The notes below the pieces were generated by a model, which ran no database searches, was not told where the DNA came from, and saw only the letters and a program-made list of their open reading frames with translations. Shown here one piece after another: positions 44,814-55,200 of a DNA stretch of 64,000 nucleotides. The number at the start of each line of letters is the position of its first letter. Position 1 is the first letter of the stretch. A program made the position numbers and the translations under genes. The stretch lies in assembly GCA_963281255.1 (NCBI GenBank), contig OY725488.1, positions 7,661,524-7,725,523 on the forward strand, read 5' to 3'. This DNA is from Aphrocallistes beatrix. Lineage: Eukaryota > Porifera > Hexactinellida > Sceptrulophora > Aphrocallistidae.

Positions 44814-47123
44814 ATGGCGTCTCCAGATCACGACACTGCGTCCTATTCCACTTCACTATCTGCTTACACCACAGACAACTCTTACACAGTGCAAACCGCC
44901 ACTGACAGTTTCTGGGACATCGGTATGTGGCGCGTTCCGGTTAAACACCCATTTTAAAAGCTAGCTATTGCTGGGGATAGATTATCTTTTTAATTTTCTA
45001 CAGGTAATTTTAAGAACGTAGTGAGGAGGGTAGATGATGCTGCTCATCTCTGTGATGACCTCGTGAAGCTGATATCAGAGCGTGCTCACATAGAGCAGAG
45101 ATACGCCTTCAAACTCAATGAATGGAGCAGGAGGTAAATACGAAATTTACTCGATCGACTAACTATTATTTTATTATGAATCATCTGCTAAATTAAAAGC
45201 AGTTATAAAACATCTCGAGACGTTTCTAGCTTCTATGCTGCTACTATAGGTGGGGGGACCTAATCACAAAGAGTCAAGAATACGGCTCAATGAAAGAGAC
45301 CTGGCACGCTAGTCTCGTGGAGGCTACAAGAACCGCAGAGGTTAGTTACACAATTAAATGTAAAAGGAAAGAGTACTGGCGTTAATATGCTAGACCATTT
45401 ATTGAATAATACATTTATCATAGGTACATTTAAAAATGAACAATAAACTCGTTGACCAGGTGATGGAAGAAGCTAAGCTTTGGAAAAGAGACAAGTTCCA
45501 CAAAAGTATGCTTAACTGGAAAGAGACACGGCGCATCGATAATGGATTTTCTAAAGCACAGAAGCCGTGGGCAGTTCTATACGGGAAGGTACGTAGTTCT
45601 ATCTCGTATCATTACCACAACACGCTGTGGCATGATATGTGCCATGTACGTGTGCTGTGCATAGCATAGTCTTCATTCTATTTTAATACTCAGGTTCAGC
45701 GGGCTAGAAAGACGTACTATCAAGCGTCCAAGAATTATTTCAGCTTGTGCCAGCGAATAGACGAGTTAGAGAATACTGTAGGCTACTCATTGGCCAAAGT
45801 ACAGAGAGAGAAAGAGAAGGTTTTGAGGTGTTTAACTATTCCATTGATATTTATAATAGTCCACTTTTACAACTGAAATTCCCAACCAACCCCTACCCCC
45901 AAACTAACTATAACAACTGAAACCCCTAAAATGGGGACGAGTTGACCAAAAAAATAGGGGCGAGTTCGTATTTGAGACGAGATGACTGGTCCCGGTATTT
46001 ATCCGATTGGATACACTAGAGTTGAGGGTCATCTGCACAGAGCGCAGATCAAGTACAAGACCCGACTGGACGACCTGCACAACTACCAGGAGCAGTACAT
46101 CATAGACATGACACGTGAGTACGACAACTGGCAGGAGATGGAGCGGGAGAGGTTGCACTCGTTTATCCAAATATTTGAAGATTATTCTAAAGCGCTCGAC
46201 ATCACCCAATTCCAGAAGTGAGTAATTAACCTTACATCTCACCAGTGGAAAAACTACTTGTAGAATCTGGGTTGATAAAAAGCTTCTTAGTTTAGATGTT
46301 ATCTATGAAGAATTTGACAAAGTGATTCAACGCACTTCTCCAGAGGATGACCTCACCTGGTTTTCTCAGCATCATGGAAAAGATATGCCTCGAACTTTCC
46401 CGCAATACGAGGTAGAGAAGATGCATACCTTAGGCTTAGTGATTATTGTAGCTTTTGTACTCCAGCATACTCGGTTTCAATAGGAGTATCCAGCCAATTC
46501 GGATGAAGTTATCCAGATGACAGATCAAACGGTTCCCACGTACAATCCCTCTTCAGCTGTGTTCCCCGGGCTGTCAAAGACTCCTCCTTCCAAGGACCCG
46601 GCTACCTCCTTCGGAGAGGCACCTTCCATCGGAGGGACTGCTTTCTATCCTCAACCTCAGGAGATTGATGTTGATATCAACCTGAGCAGTAGACTGACAG
46701 GTGTGACACCTGTTCACACTGCTACTCACCAGTATGATGTTCCAGACGTGAAAGCAAGAGAAACTAATCTCGCAGACGCAGTGCTGGATGAGCCTGACGA
46801 GTGGGCGCCTCCTCCTCGTCCTAAAGAAATAGGTATAGAGCCAATCTAGGATCTAAGAAATACTTTGCATAGTTTTAATATTTGACATAGTTAGAGGTGA
46901 AATAATTAAAACGAAACGATTATTTTTAGGCACCAAAATGAGAGCGCTATATGACTTCGAAGCTGAAGAAGATGATGATCTTGCTTTCAAGGCGGGAGAT
47001 ATCATTACCGTGTTCGGAGAAGAGAAAGATGGGTGGGTGCAAGCAACTCTCAGTGGAGAGGTGGGGTATGCACCCTTCGAGTACCTGGACCCTATCCCCT
47101 CTTCCCCACCTGACAATCCATAG
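44814..47123 (+). CDS. PACSIN: Syndapin/PACSIN (F-BAR plus SH3), nine exons
   Basis: Exons: 44814-44922, 45004-45133, 45250-45340, 45424-45588, 45694-45827, 46041-46217, 46291-46411, 46484-46832, 46930-47123; phases agree, 489 aa (human PACSIN2 has 486). It bends membranes and recruits dynamin and N-WASP in endocytosis. F-BAR, residues ~30-300: SDSFWDIGNFKNVVRRVDD, AHIEQRYAFKLNEWSRRW, FHKSMLNWKETRRIDNGFSKAQKPW, DDLTWFSQHHGKDMPRTFPQYEE. A Pro/Ser linker follows. The C-terminal SH3 is MRALYDFEAEEDDDLAFKAGD...GYAPFEYLD. The NPF motifs used to bind EH proteins in vertebrate paralogues are not seen. Intron 5 carries a repeat shared with TRIP13. Confidence 0.95.
45851..45993. repeat. Intronic repeat shared by PACSIN and TRIP13
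   Basis: The block with tagtccactt.tacaactgaaa, a C-rich/G-rich turn, then gacgagtt, gtatttgagac.ag.tgactggtccc recurs at 61481-61557 in the last TRIP13 intron. Both copies lie in introns, end within about 50 bp of the acceptor and have the same orientation. Confidence 0.8.
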
Positions 47124-47383
47124 TCCGCACACAATTAGTCTAATCTACTACAATAATCTCTTACGTAAACGAATACTGCAACCTGTCACTTCATTTTATG
47201 CTCTCTTTCTTATTTACAAATTTATTCTATTTTACCATTTTATACATTGTACTGTTCTGACTTTCTTAGTAATTATAATTATTGTTTACAAGTATTTATA
47301 TAACTTCGATAAATGTGTTGACACCATTCATATTTACTAATCATACACGCGCACCTACTAGCTAGAGACAATTCAATCTTTGA

Positions 47384-48103
47384 ATGGCAGAAGCGATTGT
47401 GGCAAACAGCCTCGTACCGGATGTGAACTCGACAGATGGGCTGCCTCCCTCCTCCCTGAAGAGCGAGGACAAGCCCTCCGACACACCTGCCTCCTCAGGG
47501 GACTCGGACCACTCCGTCAAGATCATCTGTCTCGGAGACTCTGCAGTCGGGAAGTCCAAGCTAGTGGAGCGGTTCCTGTTGGACGATTACATCCCGCAAC
47601 AGTCCTCCACATATGCGGTCAACCTCTTCAAGTACAGCACCAAGGTGAGAGGGAAACGCGTGGCTGTGGAGATATGGGACACGGGGGGTCAGGAGCGATT
47701 CAACACGATGCACCCCTCTTACTACCATGGCTCCCAGGCCTGCATTCTCGTATTCGATGTCGAGCGTAAGATCACTTACAAGAACCTAGCCAACTGGTAC
47801 AAAGAGATGCGCCACTTCCGGCCGGACATCCCCTGTCTCGTGGTCGCTAACAAGATTGACATTGACTTGAGAGTTACACAAAAAGCTTTTAACTTTGCAG
47901 CCAAACATCAATTGCCAATGTACTTCGTCTCTGCTTCGAGCGGCGTCAACGTTGTTAAGGTGTTTAGAGACGCCATTAAACTCTCAGTTGCGTATAAAGA
48001 GAATTCTACCGACTTTATGGATGAGATTATGAAGGAGTTGGAACTGATGGGGAACATTGACACAGAGACAGCTAACGACACCTGCCCTTGTGATATCAAA
48101 TGA
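47384..48103 (+). CDS. RABL2: RAB-like GTPase RABL2
   Basis: 239 aa, intronless. RABL2 is a GTPase that docks with CEP19 at the ciliary base and starts entry of the IFT complex. After a ~48-residue Ser/Pro N-terminal tail the G domain shows GDSAVGKS (G1), the switch I Thr in QQSSTYAVNL, WDTGGQE (G3), VANKID (G4) and SAS (G5). NTMHPSYYHGSQACILVFDV, ITYKNLANWYKEMRHFRPDIPC and VAYKENSTDFMDEIMKELE are RABL2-specific. There is no C-terminal prenylation Cys motif of the Rab type, as expected. G3 has Gly where most Rabs and RABL2s have Ala (WDTAGQE). It lies 260 bp downstream of PACSIN. Confidence 0.95.
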   Translation: MAEAIVANSLVPDVNSTDGLPPSSLKSEDKPSDTPASSGDSDHSVKIICLGDSAVGKSKLVERFLLDDYIPQQSSTYAVNLFKYSTKVRGKRVAVEIWDTGGQERFNTMHPSYYHGSQACILVFDVERKITYKNLANWYKEMRHFRPDIPCLVVANKIDIDLRVTQKAFNFAAKHQLPMYFVSASSGVNVVKVFRDAIKLSVAYKENSTDFMDEIMKELELMGNIDTETANDTCPCDIK

Positions 48104-48651
48104 GTTGACGCTTATTTGTCAGTTTCGACCCGGTCACTTAGCGATGTGTGTACAATTTTTCTTTGAACTGCTAGCTCCTGGTGGAACTAGCTCCTTTATC
48201 TAGAATATCTAGTCAATACAATTGGGAATCTATGGCTTTTAATCCTCTATGATATTCTTAACATTCTATCTATGTAGTACTATTATGGAAAATATACGAC
48301 TCTAAACCGAGATAGAAGTTGCTTCATAATGGATATCAGACTCTAGACTAGTTAGAATCTCCAGCAACAAGTGGGGCATTAGTCGATCGTGAAAAATGAG
48401 ATCCCGATCTTAGCTGATATTATGATCGGCGATCCCGATCAAGATCAAAATTTCAAAAAGGAAAATAATTAAGCGAATGTGTTATTTTAATGAATCTACT
48501 GAATTAGATCGGATCAAATATTCGTCACGATAGAACCAATATACACTGTGCACGTGTAATTTGTAAAATGATTACATAAGACTTATAACAGAACAGTGTA
48601 AGTGCGCATTTTCAGAACAAATTTGGTCTGTATGACGAATATTAGAGATTA
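48104..48651. other. Intergenic, with a fragment of the GATCC-rich element
   Basis: RABL2 3' UTR, then 48374-48460 beginning ggggcattagtcgatcg and continuing with gatcccgatc words as in 25818-26272. The other end is missing. Confidence 0.65.
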
Positions 48652-49572
48652 ATGTCTTCTTCAAAGAATACTAAAAGCAGAATGAAGTCCCAACCTGTCT
48701 CCACACGTCTCTACTCCGCAAAGACGAGTTTGACCGAAATAAAGCAATCAGATCTGGATCTGAGGGAACAGGTGCGGCGGCTTGAGGCTGAAAACTCAGA
48801 ACTGCGGTACAGACTGGACAGTCTCAGGAAGGCTAAGAACCAGCTGATCGTAAAGCGAGATAAACCCGAATACAGCTACTTCTCTCCTGTGAGAACACTG
48901 CCCATCATCTCTACACCCAAGCCCTCGATGCGAGAAAGCTACTCCCTGCCTACTTTCTCAGTGGATTGTCGCAATGATAGCAGGTCCTCTCTGGCGAGTA
49001 GTGACGAACTGAAGGTGTTGGAACTGGAGAAGGCCTGGAGAGTGAGGCTGGAAGAAACAGAGCGCAATCTCCTGCTAGACCACGAGGAGGAAGTGAAACA
49101 GCTGGAGAAGGAGAAAAGACAGCTGAGAGGAGAAGTCGAGCAGATCCGGCTGGACAAGAGCGAACTTCTGATTGATTTCGAGAGGAAAGAAGCGAAGTGG
49201 GCAGACGAACTGCAGCGTCGTGAGTGCGACAGTTCACGCGTCGTAGCTAGCAGGGAGGGGGAGTACGAGGAGCTCGTCTTGCGGTGCAGACAGCTTGAGA
49301 GGCTTGGGAAGGAGCAGGAGTTACGAGTGGACAATCTGCTGGCGGAGAATTCTTACCTGAGGCGGGCGCACGGGCAGAGAGAGGAAGAATGGAAGCTAAG
49401 AGAGGACGAACTGAGTTTAGAAATCCGTAAGGCCTGGGGGCAGCGGTACCACGAGTGGATTACTAAGGCAGAGAAGAAGATGCAGGAACTGCAGGAAATG
49501 AACCGCATCCTGCAGGAGATGGTAGATGGTAGAGTGACTGAATTGTCTGAGAAGAAGTACAGCAAGCACTAG
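48652..49572 (+). CDS. Coiled-coil protein, family not recognised
   Basis: 306 aa, intronless. Two coiled-coil blocks: ~28-68 (DLREQVRRLEAENSELRYRLDSLRKAK) and ~120-295 (long Glu/Lys/Leu heptads ending with MQELQEMNRILQEMVDGRV). They are separated by a Ser/Pro segment (SPVRTLPIISTPKPSM) that could carry proline-directed phosphorylation sites. The basic, Ser-rich start lacks a targeting signal. There is no globular domain. The composition suits a centrosomal, cytoskeletal or ciliary scaffold, and it follows RABL2, but that is only context. GC-rich third positions and clean reading over 900 bases make it a real gene. Confidence 0.75.
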   Translation: MSSSKNTKSRMKSQPVSTRLYSAKTSLTEIKQSDLDLREQVRRLEAENSELRYRLDSLRKAKNQLIVKRDKPEYSYFSPVRTLPIISTPKPSMRESYSLPTFSVDCRNDSRSSLASSDELKVLELEKAWRVRLEETERNLLLDHEEEVKQLEKEKRQLRGEVEQIRLDKSELLIDFERKEAKWADELQRRECDSSRVVASREGEYEELVLRCRQLERLGKEQELRVDNLLAENSYLRRAHGQREEEWKLREDELSLEIRKAWGQRYHEWITKAEKKMQELQEMNRILQEMVDGRVTELSEKKYSKH

Positions 49573-49678
49573 CCTTTCTCTCTCTACCCCGATATTTATA
49601 CCCGATCACTTGAGTATTTTATTGTAAAGTTTTATTATCTCCCATTGAGTAGTTTATAAAGAATCATAGACTATAGTA

Positions 49679-49862
49679 CGGTCAGGGTCGCTTATTGTGA
49701 ACCACCAGGGGACCAAAAAATCTGTTCATTATAGAGTTAGTTCATATTAAGCGAACTTGATTCAATACAAATCCTATCTAAAAATGAAATTGGGACCAGG
49801 AGGTTAGTTCATAATAAACGAATATTCATATTAAGCGGGTTCATAATGAGCGACCCTGACTG
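49679..49862. mobile_element. MITE family A, complete copy
   Basis: The left end is CGGTCAGGGTCGCTTATTG, preceded by TA (49677-49678). The right end read inwards is CAGTCAGGGTCGCTCATTA; the flanking TA has decayed to TG. It lies in reverse orientation relative to the copy at 55904-56088, 107 bp after the coiled-coil gene and 58 bp before the MTFR gene. Confidence 0.88.
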
Positions 49863-49920
49863 TGTATGACTTATTCTTGAGAACTGATTTTGACTGAGTC
49901 CGTCCAGTTGTGTAGCTGAA

Positions 49921-50976
49921 ATGCTGATCGCATTAGCCGTGGTGAGTAGACTGGTGTCGGAGGCTCTCCTGTCACTCTCAGGTCTGAGAGAACCAGATCC
50001 AGCCCATGTGTCTCTCCTTCGGTTTCTGTCAGAGTTCCTGCCTCTACCTAACTACGGAGTCGTGTACATACAGATACCTATCGAGATGTCGGAAAACTCG
50101 TCAGGTGCGAACCTCCTATTCGGACAAGAAGACAAGAAACGACACTTTTCTCGGTACTAAATACTTCTCCATAACTGTGATACTAACACTGCACCGTAGT
50201 TTGCACTCATTCTGCCTTTTAATAGGTGGAGGGATTCTCATCGGCTGGATCTGTCCTCAAGTTTCAATCGGGGAGGTGGACGCCACAGCTCCCTCGAGTC
50301 CGTCACAGACTCGGATTGCGTGGAGGTGTGGGACAGCGAGGTGTCCTTCACCAGTGACGGTCCGACAGTGCAAGTAGCACCGGAGCCTCGCTGCCGCGAG
50401 ATCGAGGTAGCTTACAACGCTGACGATGAGCTGTCCATTCCGGACTCAGCTAGCGAGCAGAAAATCGCATCTCTCAAAGCAGAGCTCGACACCCTTAAAT
50501 CCCAACTTGCCGGTATTTTATTGGGTGAGTTTAGCCAGATAGACCGATTGATTGAGTTTAAGATTTGTTTAATTTCTTGCGCTTTAGACAAGGAAATAAA
50601 ATCGACTATTCCAGACCCCCCTCCCAACATTCCTCCGTGGTTCACAGCCCGTATCTCTCATCAGACCTCCACCCCTATCCCCCAGACACCCTCCACTCCA
50701 GTCTCGAGACTACAGAGGGAAGAACCGATGTCCAAAGACAGACCTAACATGAACAACGTGCTCGAGGGGTTAGGTAGCATCAGGCTGAGACGCGTTGAGA
50801 AGTCTCCAGGGGGAACTCCGCTCCGACTGACAATCAGGTCTCCCAAGCCAGGAGATGACCCCGGCGCAATCATAGCCTACGCCTTGAAGAAACGGTTCGC
50901 GAACATGCTCCCTTCTTTCACTGAGAACGAGGAATATTCTTCCACAGATGAGTTAGACCAAACCTTTTCACAATAA
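49921..50976 (+). CDS. MTFR1: Mitochondrial fission regulator family (MTFR1/2/1L)
   Basis: Exons: 49921-50153, 50226-50524, 50588-50976, giving 306 aa; introns of 72 and 63 bp. MTFR proteins are linked to mitochondrial fission and morphology. Family marks: the short coiled coil SEQKIASLKAELDTLKSQLAGIL, a Pro-rich stretch (IPDPPPNIPPW), the NMNNVLEGLGSIRLRRVEKSPGG block (vertebrate [20 protein letters not shown]) and DPGAIIAYALKKRFAN (DPAALIAEALKKKFA). The exon 1/2 join is fixed by phase (CG|G, Arg) and gives KKRHFSRWRDSHRLDLSSS. The N-terminal 60 residues are not recognisable, though MLIALAVVSRLVSEAL could be amphipathic. The particular paralogue cannot be chosen. Confidence 0.85.
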
Positions 50977-51658
50977 TCAGTTAATAACAAATCGCTTACT
51001 TGATTCGACAACCCCTTCGCTTCAATCAGACTCACTGCTCTGTGGTTCTACTTTCCAGACAAATGTATATTGATTAGACACTTTCAAGTTCTCACAGCAA
51101 TCTAATTCTATTTCTATTGGATTTTTGTTAATGCAGTTTACATCTGTTTCTACTCAGACAATGCACAAATATACTTACATTTCTTTATCGATTATTTTGT
51201 GAATTATGAGTAGTTTCTTCCATAACTTTGACTAGGCAAAATCGAGGTTCCTGTTTAATCGTCTGAAAAAGACCTCACACTAGTCATCGCCCTGCTACGT
51301 ACTAATGGCGTCAATAATGCAATCCTAATTTACATGAATGCCTGAGGACCTGGACGGTGTTACTCATCCGCTAATCTCTTTCACTTTTAATTATTCTCAA
51401 TTAACTAACCATCAGGAATCAGCAACCATTTTGAGTTCGCGATATGTTTCTGAGATTCTGCAAGTACTTGATTGAATTACATTTTGAGATTTGAGTAAAT
51501 CATTTGATACGTTGTCTCATTTATTTCCAAATCTAGTTCAAGATTTTAGTTAGTTAGTTCATAATATTTGGTATAATGAGTCTTTAATATTACAACATAC
51601 AAATAAGATGAACTAACTCTTGTCCACCTCTCTTCCGCCATCCTAACACACTCATCGA
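50977..51658. other. Intergenic between MTFR and ETFRF1
   Basis: AT-rich; nothing beyond UTR/promoter DNA can be supported. Confidence 0.5.
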
Positions 51659-52066
51659 ATGAACACTCAAAGAAGACTGGTTTTCAGGCTGTACAGAGAG
51701 GTGAGAGGTATTATATTATATTCAGACACGATTCTAAGATTTGTGTGTGTGATAGATCATTGATATATTTCAAAATACCTAGTTACTCTTCTTGGGGAAG
51801 GAATATCCGACGGGGTTCTCCTTCTTTCGCGAGAGACTGAGACGAGTTTTTCAAAAAAATAAGATTATTCACGATCCAGATCGGATAACTGCGCTTATCA
51901 AGCAAGGCGATTACGTTGCCAAGGAACTGGAGGTAAATACGAATTTATTAATAGCACTGCTGTCTGTCCATCTCTCAGAATGTTTAGCTTTTTGTTTGCT
52001 ACTTATTAGGCGATGTACAAACTCAGGAAATACAGAGCTATGAAGAGGAGATATTATGATGACTAG
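51659..52066 (+). CDS. ETFRF1: ETFRF1/LYRM5, LYR-motif mitochondrial protein
   Basis: Three exons, 51659-51700, 51783-51932 and 52010-52066, giving 82 aa (human has 90). ETFRF1 deflavinates electron-transfer flavoprotein in the mitochondrial matrix and so regulates it. The LYR motif is at the start (VFRLYRELLFLG, with a Tyr-Arg pair followed by the helix-ending Phe), then GKEYPTGFSFFRERLRRVF, DPDRITALIKQGDYVAKELEAMY and KLRKYRAMKRRYYDD; the last block is nearly identical to vertebrates. The 5' exon codes only 14 residues. It is 683 bp downstream of the MTFR-like gene and 218 bp upstream of ARL1, all on the plus strand. Confidence 0.95.
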
Positions 52067-52283
52067 ATAGATACACACAACTGAACCATTTGATTTTGCA
52101 AGCAAATTATTAACCAATGACATTCGAACATTTGTGATCGTTATCTGATAAATAGTTAATGGTAGCATTTACAATAATAGGATCCCTATTAGTCCCTCCA
52201 TGTCAAACACTTAAATTACTCGTAAGAATATTTCTCAATTAGCATTGTATTAAATCACCTCGAACCAATCTACACTCCTGAAA

Positions 52284-55200
52284 ATGGGTTTGTTATAATT
52301 CAACACAGCTAGTCTGCTCTCCAATTATGGTTCATCTCTTCTCGCTCTGTAGGTAGTTACTTCTCTCGGATGTTGGAGGCTCTGTGGGGACCGAAAGAAA
52401 GGAAGATACTCATACTTGGTCTAGATGGAGCTGGGAAGACGACAATTTTATACAAGTAATTAAAAATTTGTAAATCTTAAGCCTTTGTTATATCAGTACC
52501 AAATTTTAAATAAATTTTATATTATAGACTCCAAGTTGGCCAAGTTGTCTGCACAATACCAAGTATGTAACTTTAATATTATAATGTTGATACTCATGAA
52601 GCTAGAGCTACTGTACTTCCTATTTACATAATGCATTCTACTCTTAATGTCGTGATGGTTTCTGCTTGAGGGAGTGCCGAGTAGAGGCCATGATCAATAA
52701 GTTCTGAGCTGCGAGCAGTGAGGATTTCTCATTCTGTCCTGTTATCAAATGCCTGTCAATAATCACGTGGAGTCCTTCTACACTCCCCTCGCTATAGTTG
52801 CCCCCATTCTCCATGATCGCATCGCAGGGGATGACCGGTATCTTGGAGAAGATGCTGAGCTGGATGCACTCGCTGAGGCTAGGAGCCGTCATGCTGTAGC
52901 CCCTGAACACCCAGCTCTGCTCTCGATCCCTCGCAGCCGCCAGCAGACCCGCCACTCCGTATCCACACGCACATATCGGCTTCTGATCCTCGACGAAGGA
53001 GCAGAGGATCTCTCCTAGTTTAGGACTGGACGCAAGGTCGTAGAGTGCGCCGGGACTGCTGGGGAGCATCAGTGCGTCGTATCTCTTCGGGTTGATCGTG
53101 TCCAGGACGTGCTCTTTTGCTATCTGCTTCGTTCGGAAGTCGTTCAACCATTTTGTAGACTCTTCGTCCATGTTCACGAACACTATCGGCTGTCCTTCCG
53201 GCGTCACAATGTGTACATTGAAAGAGGCACTCGCTAGTGTGAAGAAGTGCACGAAGCTGTGTGCGTTGACTCCTTCCGGTCTGCTGCTGCAAATGCACAG
53301 ACACAAGAGCTTTTGAGTGGCAGCCATTACTGTAATATTGTATATCTTCTAAATAGCTATAACTTGTAGTGAATGGTGTAATAGAGATAATGCTGCAGTG
53401 GTTCATGGTTACATTTTATGCTAAGACTGACGTCATCCATATACTTAGGGCATTCAATAAGTTCGTAACCCTACCTATCATTTCTTTGCTAGCCTTATTT
53501 AAAATCAGTTCTAGTGTGATTATTACAGAGCCATATTTAAACTCCTATTTACTGTTTAGTTTATCTAAATTGATCAAATACTTGAGAAGTTACATCATTT
53601 TTACATTTGGCTGTTTGACTCACAGTGATATTTATGGCTTCAAAAATACCAGAAATTAATGTAGAGCATAGAGCCTATATTAAAATCAGGTCGCTTCTTA
53701 GAGACACTCCGAGGAATATTTTCAATGATCTATCCCGAGTTTATGGCAGTGATGCTTGTTCAGAATCTACCGTCAAGAAGTGGAGTATTCGTTTTCGTGA
53801 GGGGAGAGAGGCGATAGCAGATGACCCTCGGGCTGGAAGACCGGTTACGGCGACCACCACTAATAATATCTCTCTGGTATCCAAAATGATTGAAGAGGAA
53901 CCACATATCACGATTGAGGGTATTGCTAACCATGTTGACTTGTCATCGGGAACAGTTCATGAGATTTTGAGTTTGCATCTTGGCCTGAGGAAAGTTTGTT
54001 CCCGTTGGGTCCCGCATTTGCTTTCTGACAGTCAAAAGAAGGCTCGATTGGATGCAGCTAAGTCTCTCCTGAAAATTTATGGTCATTGCAATGAAAGGCG
54101 ATTGTTCGAGATCTGTACAGGAGATGAAACCTGGATACGGTTTTCAGAGCCATTACGTAAGGAACAGAATAGAGTATGGCTCCGGAAAGGCACAGATCCA
54201 CCTGCAATCCCCCGTCTGGACCACTGGGGCCGCAAGGTTATGTACACGATATTCTTTGATTCACATGGCCCAGTGTGTCAAATTTGCACCCCAAAGGGTA
54301 GGACTGTTACAGGAAACTTTTATGCAACGGTGATACTTCCTGCTATAAAGAAACACTATTTAGAGCGTCGTCCAGGATGTGGACTCAGGGGGATAAAATT
54401 ATTGCACGATAATGCCAAACCCCATAAATCGAAGCAGGTGAAGGACAAATTGAAGTCCATGAGGCTTGTCGAATTAGATCACCCTCCTTATAGTCCAGAC
54501 CTAGCACCCTGTGACTTTTGGCTATTTGATGGTCTCAAAAAACACCTAGCAGGGAAGACTTTTGATGAGAGGATGCAACTTGGGAGGACCATTCAACGGT
54601 ACCTTAGAGACATCCCGGAAGAGGAGTATAAAAAGACATTTTATATGTGGGTAGAGCGGTTAAAGCTCGTAGTTAAGTACAAGGGAGATTACTTTGAACA
54701 TTTAGTAAAGTTTTGATATGATATAATGTGTATTACCCCTTTTTCCATACTGAGTTACGAACTTTTTGAATGCCCTAAGTAGTACAGCATCAGTTTTGCT
54801 ATTGTGTCTTAAAGTGTAGTTTATATCCACACATCTTATATATTAAAACTCAATGGGTCTACAAATACATTGTTTAAGTCATTCAAATATAATAATCTTT
54901 GGAAATGTGAACTTTGAGGATTAGTTAGCCTAATATTAAGCAAATTCCTTTTATCACGAACCTAATTTTTATTCCCATCTCTGAATTCATGATTAACCCT
55001 GATAAATGACATTTTTAGTAGATAATTAGGAAGCAATCGACCGTTTCTTTGATATCCCCAGGCGCCTGTAGGCCGACTCTGCGGACACGCAAGCCGCGCA
55101 GCGCAAGCAAGAGAAGCGCGCTTGTTATATGTTATTCCTTAATCATGTAGCAATCGGATTCAATATGGAGACTGTCACTTACAAGAATCTCAAATTCCAT

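Noticed and set aside
48939-49565. Long Ser-rich frames on the minus strand
   Set aside because: Antisense shadows of the GC-rich coiled-coil gene at 48652-49572.
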